Source: Chryseobacterium pennae (GTDB lineage: Bacteria; Bacteroidota; Bacteroidia; Flavobacteriales; Weeksellaceae). From it: a stretch of 64,000 nucleotides of DNA. The notes beneath the pieces are model-generated. The model was not told the origin of the DNA and did not search any database. It was given only the letters and a program-made list of their open reading frames with translations. The position numbers and the translations under genes were made by a program. Shown one piece after another: positions 8,513 through 17,534 of this stretch. Location: positions 1 through 64,000 of the forward strand of contig NZ_QNVT01000019.1 of NCBI RefSeq assembly GCF_003385515.1, read 5' to 3'. Numbering within the stretch: the first letter of the stretch is position 1; every line of letters begins with the position of its first letter.

Positions 8513-9940
8513 ATGAGAAAAAATATATTCTTATGTATTGTTGCTTTGGCATTTGTGAAGAACTATGCACAAACAGATAAAACAGTTTATTCCATGATAG
8601 ATGCAGCAGCTCAGAAAGTTGCAGTAGAATCTAAAGCATATTCCGTTTCCGTTGGAATTATTAAAGACGGAAAAGTCTACACCAAGCACTTTGGCGAAAT
8701 AGACAAAGGAAAAGGAAATAAAGCAGATGATGATACATATTTCTCCATCGCTTCCGTTACCAAGCTTTTTACAGGTCAGTTATTGGCTCAGGCAGTGCTG
8801 GAAGGGAAAATAAGCCTTGATGATGATGTACGTAAATACCTCAAAGGATCTTATCCTAACTTAGAATATAATGGAGTTCCTATAAAAGTTCGCAACTTAA
8901 TTTCTTACGAAACAGCGCTTCCAAGAAATCTTCCTATTGATGATGAATTAAGGAAAAACATGAACGATGAGACCGCTTTTCTTTACGAGAAGCTCAATAA
9001 AGGCTATACAAAAGAAGACTTTAAAAAAGATCTGGCCACTGTTACATTAAATATGGAGCCAGGTAAAGAATATAAATACAGCAATTTAAGCCTTGAGTTG
9101 ACTGGTCTCATGCTTGAAAATATTTACGGAAAAAGCTATGAAACGCTTTTGAAAGAAAATATATTTTCAAAAGCTGGAATGAACCATACCAAACTGGAAC
9201 TTGGTAAAGATGAAGCTCAGGCCAATGGATATCATGAAAATTATCGTCTGATGCCCGTTTCACAAAGCCTTTTATGGGGCTCAGGTGGATCGAAAACCGA
9301 ATCTACAATGGGAGATATGGTGAAGTTTTTAAAAAAAGAACTGAATCCACAAGATAAAATAGTACAGGAGTCCCAAAGGAACATTAACAACAGCAAAGAA
9401 GGCTGGTATGGATATTTTTGGGATAAATATTGGATTACTGAACATGGTAAAAGAGGATTCAAACATGGTGGATCCTATGGAATAAATACCTTGTTTACGG
9501 TATTTCCTGAACTGAATATCGGAATCTGTATAATAGTGAACATCAATGGACCTGAAACATTTACTGCACTTTATAATGGAACGGATAGTTTAGTAGCCGA
9601 TCTTATTTCAACCTCAGAAAAAAAACAGGTATATGGATATTCCGTAAAGGGAGATAAAATCGTTTTTTCTTACACACACCCGAAAAACCTGAACGGAAAC
9701 CTTATCAATACTGTTGCTGTAACAGGAAGTTTCAATAATTGGGATCCTGAAAATAAAGAATATCAGATGATAAAAAAGGATAAAAACCTTTATGAATTGG
9801 AGGTTCCTGTATCCCATTTTGAAAAAGGAAAAACCTATTCTTTTAAATTGGTATTGAATAAAGAAGAATGGATAGGAGCCTCTAAAAATGCATCCAATAA
9901 CGATGGTACCAAAGATCATAATCTGACATTGGTATTATAA
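8513..9940 (+). CDS. Secreted serine beta-lactamase-fold hydrolase with C-terminal AMPK/CBM48-like domain
   Basis: A signal peptide (to about residue 19) is followed by a class C beta-lactamase/esterase-type domain with SVTK at 81-84, YSN at 189-191 and HGG at 318-320, the three active-site motifs. After about residue 395 comes a beta-rich domain with VAVTGSFNNWDPE, like the glycogen-binding/AMPK E-set fold. The first domain could be a DD-peptidase, esterase or amidase; it is probably not a true AmpC-type resistance enzyme. The fused E-set may bind carbohydrate. It follows the WG-repeat gene closely and is probably in its operon. Confidence 0.85.
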   Translation: MRKNIFLCIVALAFVKNYAQTDKTVYSMIDAAAQKVAVESKAYSVSVGIIKDGKVYTKHFGEIDKGKGNKADDDTYFSIASVTKLFTGQLLAQAVLEGKISLDDDVRKYLKGSYPNLEYNGVPIKVRNLISYETALPRNLPIDDELRKNMNDETAFLYEKLNKGYTKEDFKKDLATVTLNMEPGKEYKYSNLSLELTGLMLENIYGKSYETLLKENIFSKAGMNHTKLELGKDEAQANGYHENYRLMPVSQSLLWGSGGSKTESTMGDMVKFLKKELNPQDKIVQESQRNINNSKEGWYGYFWDKYWITEHGKRGFKHGGSYGINTLFTVFPELNIGICIIVNINGPETFTALYNGTDSLVADLISTSEKKQVYGYSVKGDKIVFSYTHPKNLNGNLINTVAVTGSFNNWDPENKEYQMIKKDKNLYELEVPVSHFEKGKTYSFKLVLNKEEWIGASKNASNNDGTKDHNLTLVL

Positions 9941-9973
9941 GAAAAAGATTGAGGAAAAAGAAAGTAAAAAGAG

Positions 9974-9981
9974 TAAATTTG
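9974..9981 (+). promoter_or_regulatory. Candidate -7 element upstream of purL
   Basis: TAAATTTG matches TAnnTTTG, and a TTG at 9949-9951 sits roughly at the -33 position. This would give a leader of about 130 nt before purL, in which no regulatory fold was recognised. Confidence 0.4.
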
Positions 9982-10120
9982 TACTCAATAATATAGAGCG
10001 GATGATAACGCTTAAAGTAGGATTAATACAGAAAGGATAATAAGCCACAATCTGATATGGATTCTCCGAAACCCAGAAAAGTAAAAGAAAAATAAATCTA
10101 ATATTAAAATCTGACATCTA

Positions 10121-13100
10121 ATGTCTAATAACAAAAGAATTTTCGTAGAAAAAAGAGGAATTTTCGATGTTGAAAGTCCAAAAATTTTTGATGAAGTAAA
10201 AGCAGTTGTTCCGGCAATTCAAAGTGTGAAAGTATACAATGTGTATGATATTTTCAACCTGAATGACGGGGAATTTGAAAAAGTAGTAAACAATACTTTT
10301 GTAGACCCTGTTACTGATATTTTACATACAGAAAACCCTGCAAAAAGCATCCACTTCGGAATGGAGTTCCTGCCTGGTCAGTATGATCAGAGAGCAGATT
10401 CTGCACAGCAGTGTATTGCTTTACTGACAGAAAATGAAAAATCAAAAGTAAGAAGTGGAAAGCTGATCGAATTCGTAGGAGTTTCAGAAGCTGATTTGGT
10501 GAAAATCAAAGACCTTTTGATCAATAAAGTAGAATCTCAGGAAAAAGACCTTTCTGTGTTGGATATTCCTGCTGATGAAACACCTTCAAAAGTATTAATC
10601 CACGAAAATTTCATCAATTTTAACGATGCTGAACTTGAAAACTTCTATAACAATCACGGTTTTGCATTAGGATTAGATGACCTGAAGTTTATTCAGGAAT
10701 ATTTTAAAACAGAAGAAAGAAACCCTACAGAAACAGAACTCAAAGTATTAGACACCTACTGGAGCGATCACTGTCGTCACACGACTTTCGAAACAGAATT
10801 GTCAGACATTCAGTTTGAAGGGAAATTCAAACATACATTGGAAACCATTTTCAATGACTATATCGAAAAAAGAAAATTCTTAGGCCGTGAGCTGAAGCCT
10901 ATTTCCTTAATGGATTTAGCAACAGTTTGTGGTAAATTTTTCCATAAAACAGGCAACCTTGACAACCTTGTTATCTCTGATGAGATCAATGCCTGTACCA
11001 TTCAGATTGAAGCTGAATACGATGGTAAAAAAGAACCTTGGTATTTACTATTCAAAAACGAAACACACAACCACCCAACAGAAATTGAGCCTTTCGGAGG
11101 AGCATCTACCTGTTTAGGAGGAGCGATCAGAGACCCTTTATCAGGAAGATCTTTCGTATTCCAGGCAATGAGATTAACGGGAGCTGCAGATGTTTTAGAA
11201 TCGGTAGACAAAACATTACCAGGAAAATTGCCTCAGAAAACCATTACAAAACAGGCTGCCAACGGATATTCATCTTACGGAAACCAGATTGGTCTTGCAA
11301 CTACGATGGTGTCTGAAATTTATGATGAAGGCTATAAAGCCAAAAGAATGGAAGTAGGTTTTGTTACCGGAGCCGTTCCTGTAGACTGGGTAAGACGTGA
11401 GAAGCCTGCGAATGGTGACTCTATCATTATTTTAGGAGGGGCTACAGGCCGTGATGGAGTAGGCGGAGCAAGCGGAAGTTCAAAAGAACAGGATGAGACT
11501 TCTATTCATACTATGAGTTCCGAAGTTCAGAAAGGAAATGCGGTAGAAGAACGTAAGATCCAGAGGTTATTCAGAAATCCTGAACTGACAAGATTAATCA
11601 AGAAATCAAACGATTTTGGTGCAGGAGGTGTTTCTGTAGCTATTGGTGAAATTGCAGACTCTTTAGAAGTAAACCTTGATGTATTACCATTAAAATATGA
11701 AGGGTTAAACGGGACAGAATTAGCCATCTCTGAGTCTCAGGAAAGAATGGCGGTCGTAGTAGATCCAAAAGACAAAGAAAAGTTCATCAAATTCTGTGAA
11801 GCTGAAAACATTGTTGCTGTAGAAGTAGCAAAAGTAACAGATTCAGGAAGAATGCAGATGTTCTGGAAAGGAGATAAAATTGTAGACCTTTCAAGAGCAT
11901 TCCTTGATACCAACGGATGTTCAAAATCTCAGGAGGTGAAAATCAACCATCTTGAAGAAGTAAAGACAGAAACTAAGGTATTCAACGAAGAAAACTTCGT
12001 GAATATTTTAAAAGATAAAAACGTAGCTTCCCAAAAAGGATTATTGGAAATGTTCGACTCTTCAGTAGGAGGAACAACCGTTGCAATGCCTTTAGGTGGA
12101 AAATACCAGCAGACCCTAATGGAAGGAAGTGTGCAGACATTACCGATCTTAGGAGCTAAAGATATCAAAACTGTGTCCCTGGCAAGCTGGGGATTCGATG
12201 CTGAAATCTCAAAACAGAACTCATTATTGGGGTCATCTTACGCTGTTGTAGAAAGTGTGGCGAAGATTGTTGCAATGGGAGGTGATTATAAAAACATCAG
12301 ATTAAGCTTCCAGGAATATTTCGAAAAACTAGGTCAGGCTCCTGAAAAATGGGGTAAACCTTTAGCTTCACTTCTTGGTGCTTATGATGCACAGATCAAC
12401 CTTGGATTGGCAGCAATCGGTGGTAAAGATTCTATGAGTGGAACCTATCAGGATCTGAATGTTCCGCCAACATTAATTTCTTTTGCATGCGCTAACGGAG
12501 AAAAGCAAAATATCATTTCCCCTGAATTTAAAACAGCAGGAAACAAAGTATATTTCTTCAACCATATCGCTCAGGAAAACGGTCTTCCAAACTATGATGC
12601 TTTAAAAGATGTTTATGAATTCATTTTTGAAAACATCAAGTCAGGAAAAATTGTTTCTGTAAAAACAGTAAAAGATGGTGGTATTGCAGTAGCATTGGCA
12701 AAAATGAGTTTCGGAAACAGATTGGGAGCTGAAATCAACGCTGATGAAAATACTTTATTAGCTAAAAACATCGGTAGCTTAATCATCGAAGCTAAAGAAG
12801 AACTAAACAATGCATCTCTTCAGATAATAGGAGAAGTAAAAGATTCTGGTATTTTAAAGATCAATGGTCTTGAGTTCAGCATCTTGAATCTTGTGTCTGC
12901 TTACACAGGTACATTCGAAAACCTTTTCCCAACAACAGAAAAAGAAAAGATTACGGTTGAAATTGATGAAAAATCAAACTCAATCAACCCAAGAAATATT
13001 ATTATCAAAAAACACGGAATTGCACAGCCTAAAGTATTTGCTCCGGTGTTCCCGGGAACAAACTGTGAGTATGATACCTTAAACGCATTCCAGAAAGAAG

Positions 13101-13816
13101 GGGCTGTAGTAAGCAGCTTACCTTTGATCAATATCAGCCACCAATTATTGGATGAAAGTATTGATGCATGGGTAGAAGAAATAAAAACTTCTCAAATCTT
13201 AGCCTTCTCAGGAGGTTTCTCTGCAGGTGATGAGCCGGATGGTTCTGCTAAGTTCATTGTCAACGTTTTAAAGAACGAGAAGATGAGAAATGCAGTTCAC
13301 GAATTACTAGACAGAGACGGGATGATTATTGGAATCTGTAACGGGTTCCAGGCTTTGGTTAAATCCGGATTATTACCTTACGGAAGAATTAAAGATTTAG
13401 ATGAAAACTCTCCAACATTGGCTCATAACGCTATCAGAAGACACATCTCTCAGATGGTAACGGTAAAAGTAGTGAACGATGAAAGCCCATGGTTAAAAGG
13501 AATGAAAGGGCAGACTTTCACCATTCCTATTTCTCACGGTGAAGGACGCTTCATAGCCTCAGAAGAAGAGATCAAGAAGTTATATGAAAACGGACAGATT
13601 GCAACACAGTACATCGATTTCGATGGAAACATTGCCCACGGAATGCCATTTAACCCTAACAATTCATTATTTGGAATTGAAGGCGTTACCAGCCCATGTG
13701 GAAAGATCTACGGAAGAATGGGACACCCGGAAAGATTTACGGAAGGTCTCATGAGAAATATACCAACCGCGAATTATCACAATATATTCAAAAACGGTGT
13801 AGAATACTTCAAGTAA
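10121..13816 (+). CDS. purL: Phosphoribosylformylglycinamidine synthase, large single-chain type
   Basis: PurL converts FGAR and glutamine to FGAM, with ATP, in purine synthesis. The 1231-residue chain has the long form found in proteobacteria and Bacteroidota: an N-terminal PurS-like part, a linker (LDTYWSDHCRHTTF), two AIR-synthetase-type halves (NETHNHPTEIEPFGG, GGKDSMSGTY) and a class I glutaminase domain from about residue 970. The glutaminase has Cys1073 in GICNGFQ and the HPE pair at 1202-1204. All expected catalytic parts are present. It stands alone between a candidate promoter and a strong terminator. Confidence 0.97.
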   Translation: MSNNKRIFVEKRGIFDVESPKIFDEVKAVVPAIQSVKVYNVYDIFNLNDGEFEKVVNNTFVDPVTDILHTENPAKSIHFGMEFLPGQYDQRADSAQQCIALLTENEKSKVRSGKLIEFVGVSEADLVKIKDLLINKVESQEKDLSVLDIPADETPSKVLIHENFINFNDAELENFYNNHGFALGLDDLKFIQEYFKTEERNPTETELKVLDTYWSDHCRHTTFETELSDIQFEGKFKHTLETIFNDYIEKRKFLGRELKPISLMDLATVCGKFFHKTGNLDNLVISDEINACTIQIEAEYDGKKEPWYLLFKNETHNHPTEIEPFGGASTCLGGAIRDPLSGRSFVFQAMRLTGAADVLESVDKTLPGKLPQKTITKQAANGYSSYGNQIGLATTMVSEIYDEGYKAKRMEVGFVTGAVPVDWVRREKPANGDSIIILGGATGRDGVGGASGSSKEQDETSIHTMSSEVQKGNAVEERKIQRLFRNPELTRLIKKSNDFGAGGVSVAIGEIADSLEVNLDVLPLKYEGLNGTELAISESQERMAVVVDPKDKEKFIKFCEAENIVAVEVAKVTDSGRMQMFWKGDKIVDLSRAFLDTNGCSKSQEVKINHLEEVKTETKVFNEENFVNILKDKNVASQKGLLEMFDSSVGGTTVAMPLGGKYQQTLMEGSVQTLPILGAKDIKTVSLASWGFDAEISKQNSLLGSSYAVVESVAKIVAMGGDYKNIRLSFQEYFEKLGQAPEKWGKPLASLLGAYDAQINLGLAAIGGKDSMSGTYQDLNVPPTLISFACANGEKQNIISPEFKTAGNKVYFFNHIAQENGLPNYDALKDVYEFIFENIKSGKIVSVKTVKDGGIAVALAKMSFGNRLGAEINADENTLLAKNIGSLIIEAKEELNNASLQIIGEVKDSGILKINGLEFSILNLVSAYTGTFENLFPTTEKEKITVEIDEKSNSINPRNIIIKKHGIAQPKVFAPVFPGTNCEYDTLNAFQKEGAVVSSLPLINISHQLLDESIDAWVEEIKTSQILAFSGGFSAGDEPDGSAKFIVNVLKNEKMRNAVHELLDRDGMIIGICNGFQALVKSGLLPYGRIKDLDENSPTLAHNAIRRHISQMVTVKVVNDESPWLKGMKGQTFTIPISHGEGRFIASEEEIKKLYENGQIATQYIDFDGNIAHGMPFNPNNSLFGIEGVTSPCGKIYGRMGHPERFTEGLMRNIPTANYHNIFKNGVEYFK

Positions 13817-13822
13817 AAAATC

Positions 13823-13860
13823 AACCTCATAGAATTTCAATATCTATGAGGTTTTTTTTT
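13823..13860 (+). terminator. Terminator of purL
   Basis: AACCTCATAGA (13823-13833) pairs with TCTATGAGGTT (13843-13853), followed by a T run. Confidence 0.9.
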
Positions 13861-13881
13861 ACTATTTAATCAATAAGTTTA

Positions 13882-13889
13882 TATTTTTG
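13882..13889 (+). promoter_or_regulatory. -7 element for DUF3667 gene
   Basis: TATTTTTG matches TAnnTTTG, 35 nt before the ATG at 13925. Confidence 0.5.
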
Positions 13890-13924
13890 TACCATTACAA
13901 TTAGAAAAAACAAAACGATAACCG

Positions 13925-14623
13925 ATGAACGAAGAACATTCTTCTGAGCCCCAAAAAGAAATCAAAAGAATAGACGCCCATTACATCTCGCACGAGATAC
14001 AGCACCTTTTACATTTTGATAAAGGCTTTCCTTTTACTTTTAAAGAAGTTTTGATACGCCCGGGAAAAGCCGTAAGAGAATATCTTAGAGAAAACCGTGA
14101 AAAATATGTAAAACCAATCGTGTTTTTAGTTTTCGCAGCAGTTCTTTATACTTTCATTATTCATTTATTGCATATTGACGTTCTCATATTTAATATAAAA
14201 GGATTTGAGGAAACGAAACAATGGGAAAATAATATAAATACCGAAGCTATCAATAGCTGGATAGATTCTCATCTTGCATATTCTGCTTTGATTATTGGAT
14301 TTTTTATGGCTTTGTGGACAAAAATATTCTTTTACAAAAAGGGATATAACTTATTTGAAATCTTCGTATTACTATCCTATATTTTTGGTGTGTTTTTTAT
14401 TTCACTTCTATTCTTTCTATTGCTCACAAAGCTTACTGGCTTGTTGATGATCACCCAAATTGGGGTGTTTTTGCTTCAGATTTACTTTGTATGTGCAATA
14501 GGGCAGTTTTTTGGAGAAAAAGTCTTTTTAAATTACGTTAAAAGTTTAATTTGTTTATTTTTAGGAGTTGTTACCTACAAATACACTTTGATTTTATTGG
14601 CTTACCTGATCCATCTTTTTTAA
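13925..14623 (+). CDS. DUF3667 family membrane protein
   Basis: The 232-residue protein has a cytosolic N-terminal part with the family's hallmark (HFDKGFPFTFKEVLIRPGKA, then REYLRENREKYVKPIVFLV) and about five hydrophobic segments. DUF3667 proteins are common in Flavobacteriia and have no known activity. The family motif makes the call fairly secure. The following barstar-like gene begins about 60 bp later and may be separately transcribed. Confidence 0.8.
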   Translation: MNEEHSSEPQKEIKRIDAHYISHEIQHLLHFDKGFPFTFKEVLIRPGKAVREYLRENREKYVKPIVFLVFAAVLYTFIIHLLHIDVLIFNIKGFEETKQWENNINTEAINSWIDSHLAYSALIIGFFMALWTKIFFYKKGYNLFEIFVLLSYIFGVFFISLLFFLLLTKLTGLLMITQIGVFLLQIYFVCAIGQFFGEKVFLNYVKSLICLFLGVVTYKYTLILLAYLIHLF

Positions 14624-14684
14624 GTGAAATCTATTGTAATAGAAAAGGCTATCACATTTTAGGAATCATCATATATCATTAAAA

Positions 14685-15101
14685 ATGAAATTGAATACCT
14701 CGAATAACAATACAGGGAAAATGATTGTCATCCATGGTGATCATTTTTCATCTTTAGAAGGATTTTATGAAGAAGTTTCCAATGTTTTAATGAAAGACAC
14801 AGATTGGAAAGTCGGAACCTTAGATGGTTTTGATGATATTCTCTATGGTGGTTTCGGAATCTTTGAAAATAAAGAAGAAATTGAAATTATCTGGAAAGAA
14901 TCACAAAAATCAAAAGAAGATTTAGGGCTTAAAGCCACTCAGGAGTTCTACAAAAACAAGATCCGACATGGAAAACCTTTTAATATTGAATTAGCCCAAC
15001 AAAAATTAAATGATTTACTGGAAGGAAAAGGGCAGACATTGTTTGGTATTCTGATAGAAATTATCGAATCACATACAAATATCACTTTGACGTTAGATTA
15101 A
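14685..15101 (+). CDS. Barstar-family ribonuclease inhibitor-like protein
   Basis: The 138-residue protein has the barstar pattern: a short beta strand (MIVIHGDHFSSLEGFYEE), a helix, then WKVGTLDGFDDILYGGFG, where barstars carry the Leu-Asp-x-Leu/Asp-D segment that plugs a barnase active site. Barstars bind and block small secreted ribonucleases. No barnase-type RNase is seen in the window, so this is an orphan inhibitor, either for self-protection against a distant or foreign toxin or with another role. A 7-bp tandem repeat starts at its stop codon. Confidence 0.75.
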   Translation: MKLNTSNNNTGKMIVIHGDHFSSLEGFYEEVSNVLMKDTDWKVGTLDGFDDILYGGFGIFENKEEIEIIWKESQKSKEDLGLKATQEFYKNKIRHGKPFNIELAQQKLNDLLEGKGQTLFGILIEIIESHTNITLTLD

Positions 15102-15150
15102 TAAGCAATAAGCAATAAGCAATAAGCAATAAGCATAAGCAATAAGCAAT
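15101..15150. repeat. 7-bp tandem repeat (ATAAGCA)
   Basis: About seven head-to-tail copies of ATAAGCA, one of them missing the last A, run from the stop codon of the barstar-like gene. This is a simple repeat prone to slippage, not a CRISPR. Confidence 0.9.
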
Positions 15151-15466
15151 GAGTGGGAATTTTAGATATTAATGACACGTATTATTTTCAAAGCTTGCCA
15201 CCTCGCTTCATCGAATCAACTTGTTGATTGCATCTTTGCTTCCTAAAATATACACTATAAGAATAAAACCTTTGCGTTAAAAATATATTTAAGTCCCTTT
15301 TCTTAATTCCTTAAAGATCCTTATGATTCAAAATTTTCTTACTACAATTTTACATTTAAAAAATCTCACAGATTAAGTGGATTTCGCAGATTTTTATCTT
15401 ACTTTGAAGAATAATTGAAAAGCTTTACTGTAAAAGTAACAATCAAAAAACAAAAGAATTAATTGA
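15151..15466. other. Intergenic stretch with degenerate repeat relics
   Basis: No coding signal was found. It holds pieces also seen in other intergenic regions here, such as AAAACCTTTGCGTTAAAAAT (15267-15286), a CTTTGCTTCCT motif shared in similar form with 36.8 kb, and a 'cacagatt...gcagattttta' segment. I see no convincing promoter for the following gene. Confidence 0.4.
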
Positions 15467-16096
15467 ATGAAGAAAATAGTATATGGGTTGTTCTTCGGAG
15501 ACAGTATAACGTACGGAGAATATGATGGTGTTTTTGGAGGCTGGGTAGATATTTTAAAAAGATATGCCCTTCAAAAATTCCATGAAGGAAATGGGGATGA
15601 ACTGATTTTATTCAATTTAGGAATCGGTGGCGAAACCACAGAAGGGTTATTGAAGCGAATGCCTGTAGAATTAAGGGCAAGAAATTCTACCGATGGAAAT
15701 CTGGTTTTCATCAGTTATGGGGCGAATGATCTTGCTATAAAAGAAGGAATGCAGATCGTGAATCCTGAAAAATTTAAATATAATATCATCACAGCGGTTC
15801 AGCATGCCCAGGAGTTTTCTAATGACATTTATCTGGTAAGCATTCTTCCTATATCTAAAAATATAGATGGAGTAGTGGTTAGTTCAGGGAAACTCAGATC
15901 AAACGAGGAAGTGATCACTTACAACGGGATCCTTAAGGATATTGCAAAAGAATATTCCTTGACCTATATTGATTTTCATTCAGCTTTGTTTGAGGATAAA
16001 GAAGTTCTGCTTTCCGCAGATGGGGTTCACCCCAATGAGAAAGGCTATGGAATGATGGCCGAAATAGCAATTCCAATCATTGAAAAATATCTGTAA
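15467..16096 (+). CDS. SGNH/GDSL-family hydrolase
   Basis: The 209-residue protein has the four SGNH blocks: GDS in LFFGDSITYG near residue 12 (nucleophile Ser), Gly in NLGIGGETTEG, Asn in SYGANDLA, and Asp/His in SADGVHPNEKGY near the C-terminus. Members are esterases, lipases or thioesterases. There is no signal peptide, so it is probably cytosolic. The substrate cannot be predicted. It is a single gene followed by a repeat-bearing intergenic region. Confidence 0.88.
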   Translation: MKKIVYGLFFGDSITYGEYDGVFGGWVDILKRYALQKFHEGNGDELILFNLGIGGETTEGLLKRMPVELRARNSTDGNLVFISYGANDLAIKEGMQIVNPEKFKYNIITAVQHAQEFSNDIYLVSILPISKNIDGVVVSSGKLRSNEEVITYNGILKDIAKEYSLTYIDFHSALFEDKEVLLSADGVHPNEKGYGMMAEIAIPIIEKYL

Positions 16097-16192
16097 TACC
16101 TTTTGTATGTTGCTGTATCATCCGAAAGATAAGATGCAGAGATTACTGTTTGGTTAGCAACAGAAAAAGGTAATAAATAGTCGAATATCAAC

Positions 16193-16256
16193 ATCAATAA
16201 ACGGGCTTTAGCCCGTTTTATATTTTAAAGACCTATCCATTGGCTTGAGCCAAAAC
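16193..16256. repeat. Paired TTTAG-hairpin repeat, copy 1
   Basis: Hairpin ACGGGC-TTTA-GCCCGT is followed about 30 nt later by a second, TTGGCTTGAGCCAA. The same two-hairpin layout, with other stem bases, recurs at 49.8, 54.1 and 62.1 kb. Confidence 0.7.
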
Positions 16257-16338
16257 ATAAAATATCATTTCATTCCCTATTCTCGGCATTATTCATTCTA
16301 AAATTCTCTCCTGACAAACAGTTGTCACAACTTCCCTC

Positions 16339-16346
16339 TATCTTTG
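16339..16346 (+). promoter_or_regulatory. -7 element for GyrI-like gene
   Basis: TATCTTTG matches TAnnTTTG, 22 nt before the ATG at 16369. Confidence 0.55.
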
Positions 16347-16368
16347 ACTTACAACAAAAAATCAAACA

Positions 16369-16827
16369 ATGAACAACGTAAAAGTGGAACCTTTTAAGAT
16401 AATCGGAATTGCAGTAAGAACAACCAATGAGAATGAACAGGCAGCCAAAGATATTCCGGTATTATGGGAGAAATTTATGAAAGAAAATGTACTGGAGAAT
16501 ATCCCACACAAAATGGATACTACTGTTTATTCAATCTATACAGAGTATGAAAAAGACCATACAAAACCTTATACTACGCTGTTAGGATGCAAAGTAGAAA
16601 ATCTTGATCATATTCCGGAGGGAATGGTCGGAAAGTCTTTTGATGGCGGAGATTATGTGAAATTTTCCCCAAAAGGAAATCTGGCAGAAGGGTTGGTGAT
16701 TAATGAATGGTTTAAAATCTGGGATATGGATCTGGGCAGAGCCTTTACCGCTGATTTTGAAATATATGGGGAAAAAGCACAAAATCCATCCGATGCAGAA
16801 GTAGATATTTTGATTGCCGTGAAATAA
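16369..16827 (+). CDS. GyrI-like / AraC effector-binding-domain protein
   Basis: This 152-residue protein consists only of the SHS2-type small-molecule-binding domain (VEPFKIIGIAVRTTNEN at the start, IYTEYEKDHTKPYTTLLGC in the middle, YGEKAQNPSDAEVDILIAVK at the end) found in GyrI and as the C-terminal sensor of some AraC regulators. It has no DNA-binding domain. Stand-alone members bind drugs or act as hydrolases in some species; which applies here is unknown. Confidence 0.82.
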   Translation: MNNVKVEPFKIIGIAVRTTNENEQAAKDIPVLWEKFMKENVLENIPHKMDTTVYSIYTEYEKDHTKPYTTLLGCKVENLDHIPEGMVGKSFDGGDYVKFSPKGNLAEGLVINEWFKIWDMDLGRAFTADFEIYGEKAQNPSDAEVDILIAVK

Positions 16828-16883
16828 AACTCAGAAAAACTAAGCCTCCTGTCTTGATAAACTTTTGAATTGAAGACGTAATA

Positions 16884-16932
16884 TTCCCCTCCTCCGGAGG
16901 GGTGTCAAATTAAAGATTTGGCGGGGTGGTCA
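16884..16932. repeat. CCTCCGGAGG element, solo copy
   Basis: ATTCCCCTCCTCCGGAGGGG, a small variable stem (CAAAT...ATTTG) and GGCGGGGTGGT. The flanks match the two copies that bracket the DUF559 ORF at 32.8-33.4 kb. Its right end overlaps the stop of dgkA. Confidence 0.8.
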
Positions 16933-17283
16933 AACAATATACTTCCAATATACAAGAACCCCAATAATAGCAGAAGCAATGGCTACTAGAATAACCGCTC
17001 CGGCTGCAATATCCTTAATAAAGCCAATTCTTTTATCAAAATCCGGTTGAATGATATCACATATCTTTTCTATGGCTGTATTGAAAATTTCAGCACTTAA
17101 AACGGCTACAGAAGCTATGAGAATAAGGGCTGCGTCGGTTGAAGTAAGTCTTAAATAGAAAATAAGGAACAGGTTAATGAAAAAAGCCACAAGCTCAATC
17201 TGAAAATTTCTTTCCGTTTTGATCATCATAAAAACACCCCGGAAAGCATTCAGAAAACTTTTATGAAGAGTAGGTTTTTGCAT
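16930..17283 (-). CDS. dgkA: Diacylglycerol kinase family protein (probably undecaprenol kinase)
   Basis: The 117-residue protein has three transmembrane helices and the DgkA signature EIFNTAIEKICD near residue 70, followed by KDIAAGAVIL. DgkA-type enzymes phosphorylate diacylglycerol or, in many non-proteobacteria, undecaprenol for cell-wall carrier recycling; the second is more likely here. The stop codon lies at the edge of a CCTCCGGAGG repeat. It is divergent from dnaN. Confidence 0.9.
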   Translation of the reverse strand: MQKPTLHKSFLNAFRGVFMMIKTERNFQIELVAFFINLFLIFYLRLTSTDAALILIASVAVLSAEIFNTAIEKICDIIQPDFDKRIGFIKDIAAGAVILVAIASAIIGVLVYWKYIV

Positions 17284-17504
17284 GTTCCTTTACTTTTTTG
17301 AACAAATATAGCTTTTGTATTTTGATTGTTGCAGTTAATCTGTTATATTTGGAAAACTAAGATTACAATATATTCAGCAGTCAATATTTTGATACAAAAT
17401 ATACCGCTATGGAAACCAGAACGTAATATCGGATCTGAAACCCCATTGACGATCTTTGTTAAAAACTCGTCGGGAATATTCTTTTCTTTGTTGTATGTAT
17501 TTAT

Positions 17505-17512
17505 TATATTTG
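17505..17512 (+). promoter_or_regulatory. -7 element of dnaN
   Basis: TATATTTG matches TAnnTTTG, 22 nt before the dnaN ATG. Confidence 0.6.
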
Positions 17513-17534
17513 TAGAAACTTATTTTATAAATCT

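Noticed and set aside
9941..10117. Minus-strand open frame in the leader of purL
   Set aside because: Low-complexity aromatic and Leu-rich translation in an AT-rich leader; no start context, and it crosses the candidate promoter.
10100..10121. PurR-type operator or purine riboswitch before purL
   Set aside because: No recognisable palindrome or purine-aptamer core was seen; purB and purL lack a shared leader motif.
15101..15150. Short regular repeat that could suggest a CRISPR or satellite array
   Set aside because: The unit is only 7 bp with no spacers; it is a simple tandem repeat.
17326..17534. 70-codon open frame between dgkA and dnaN
   Set aside because: It overlaps the dnaN promoter and start, has no ribosome site and its sequence looks non-coding.
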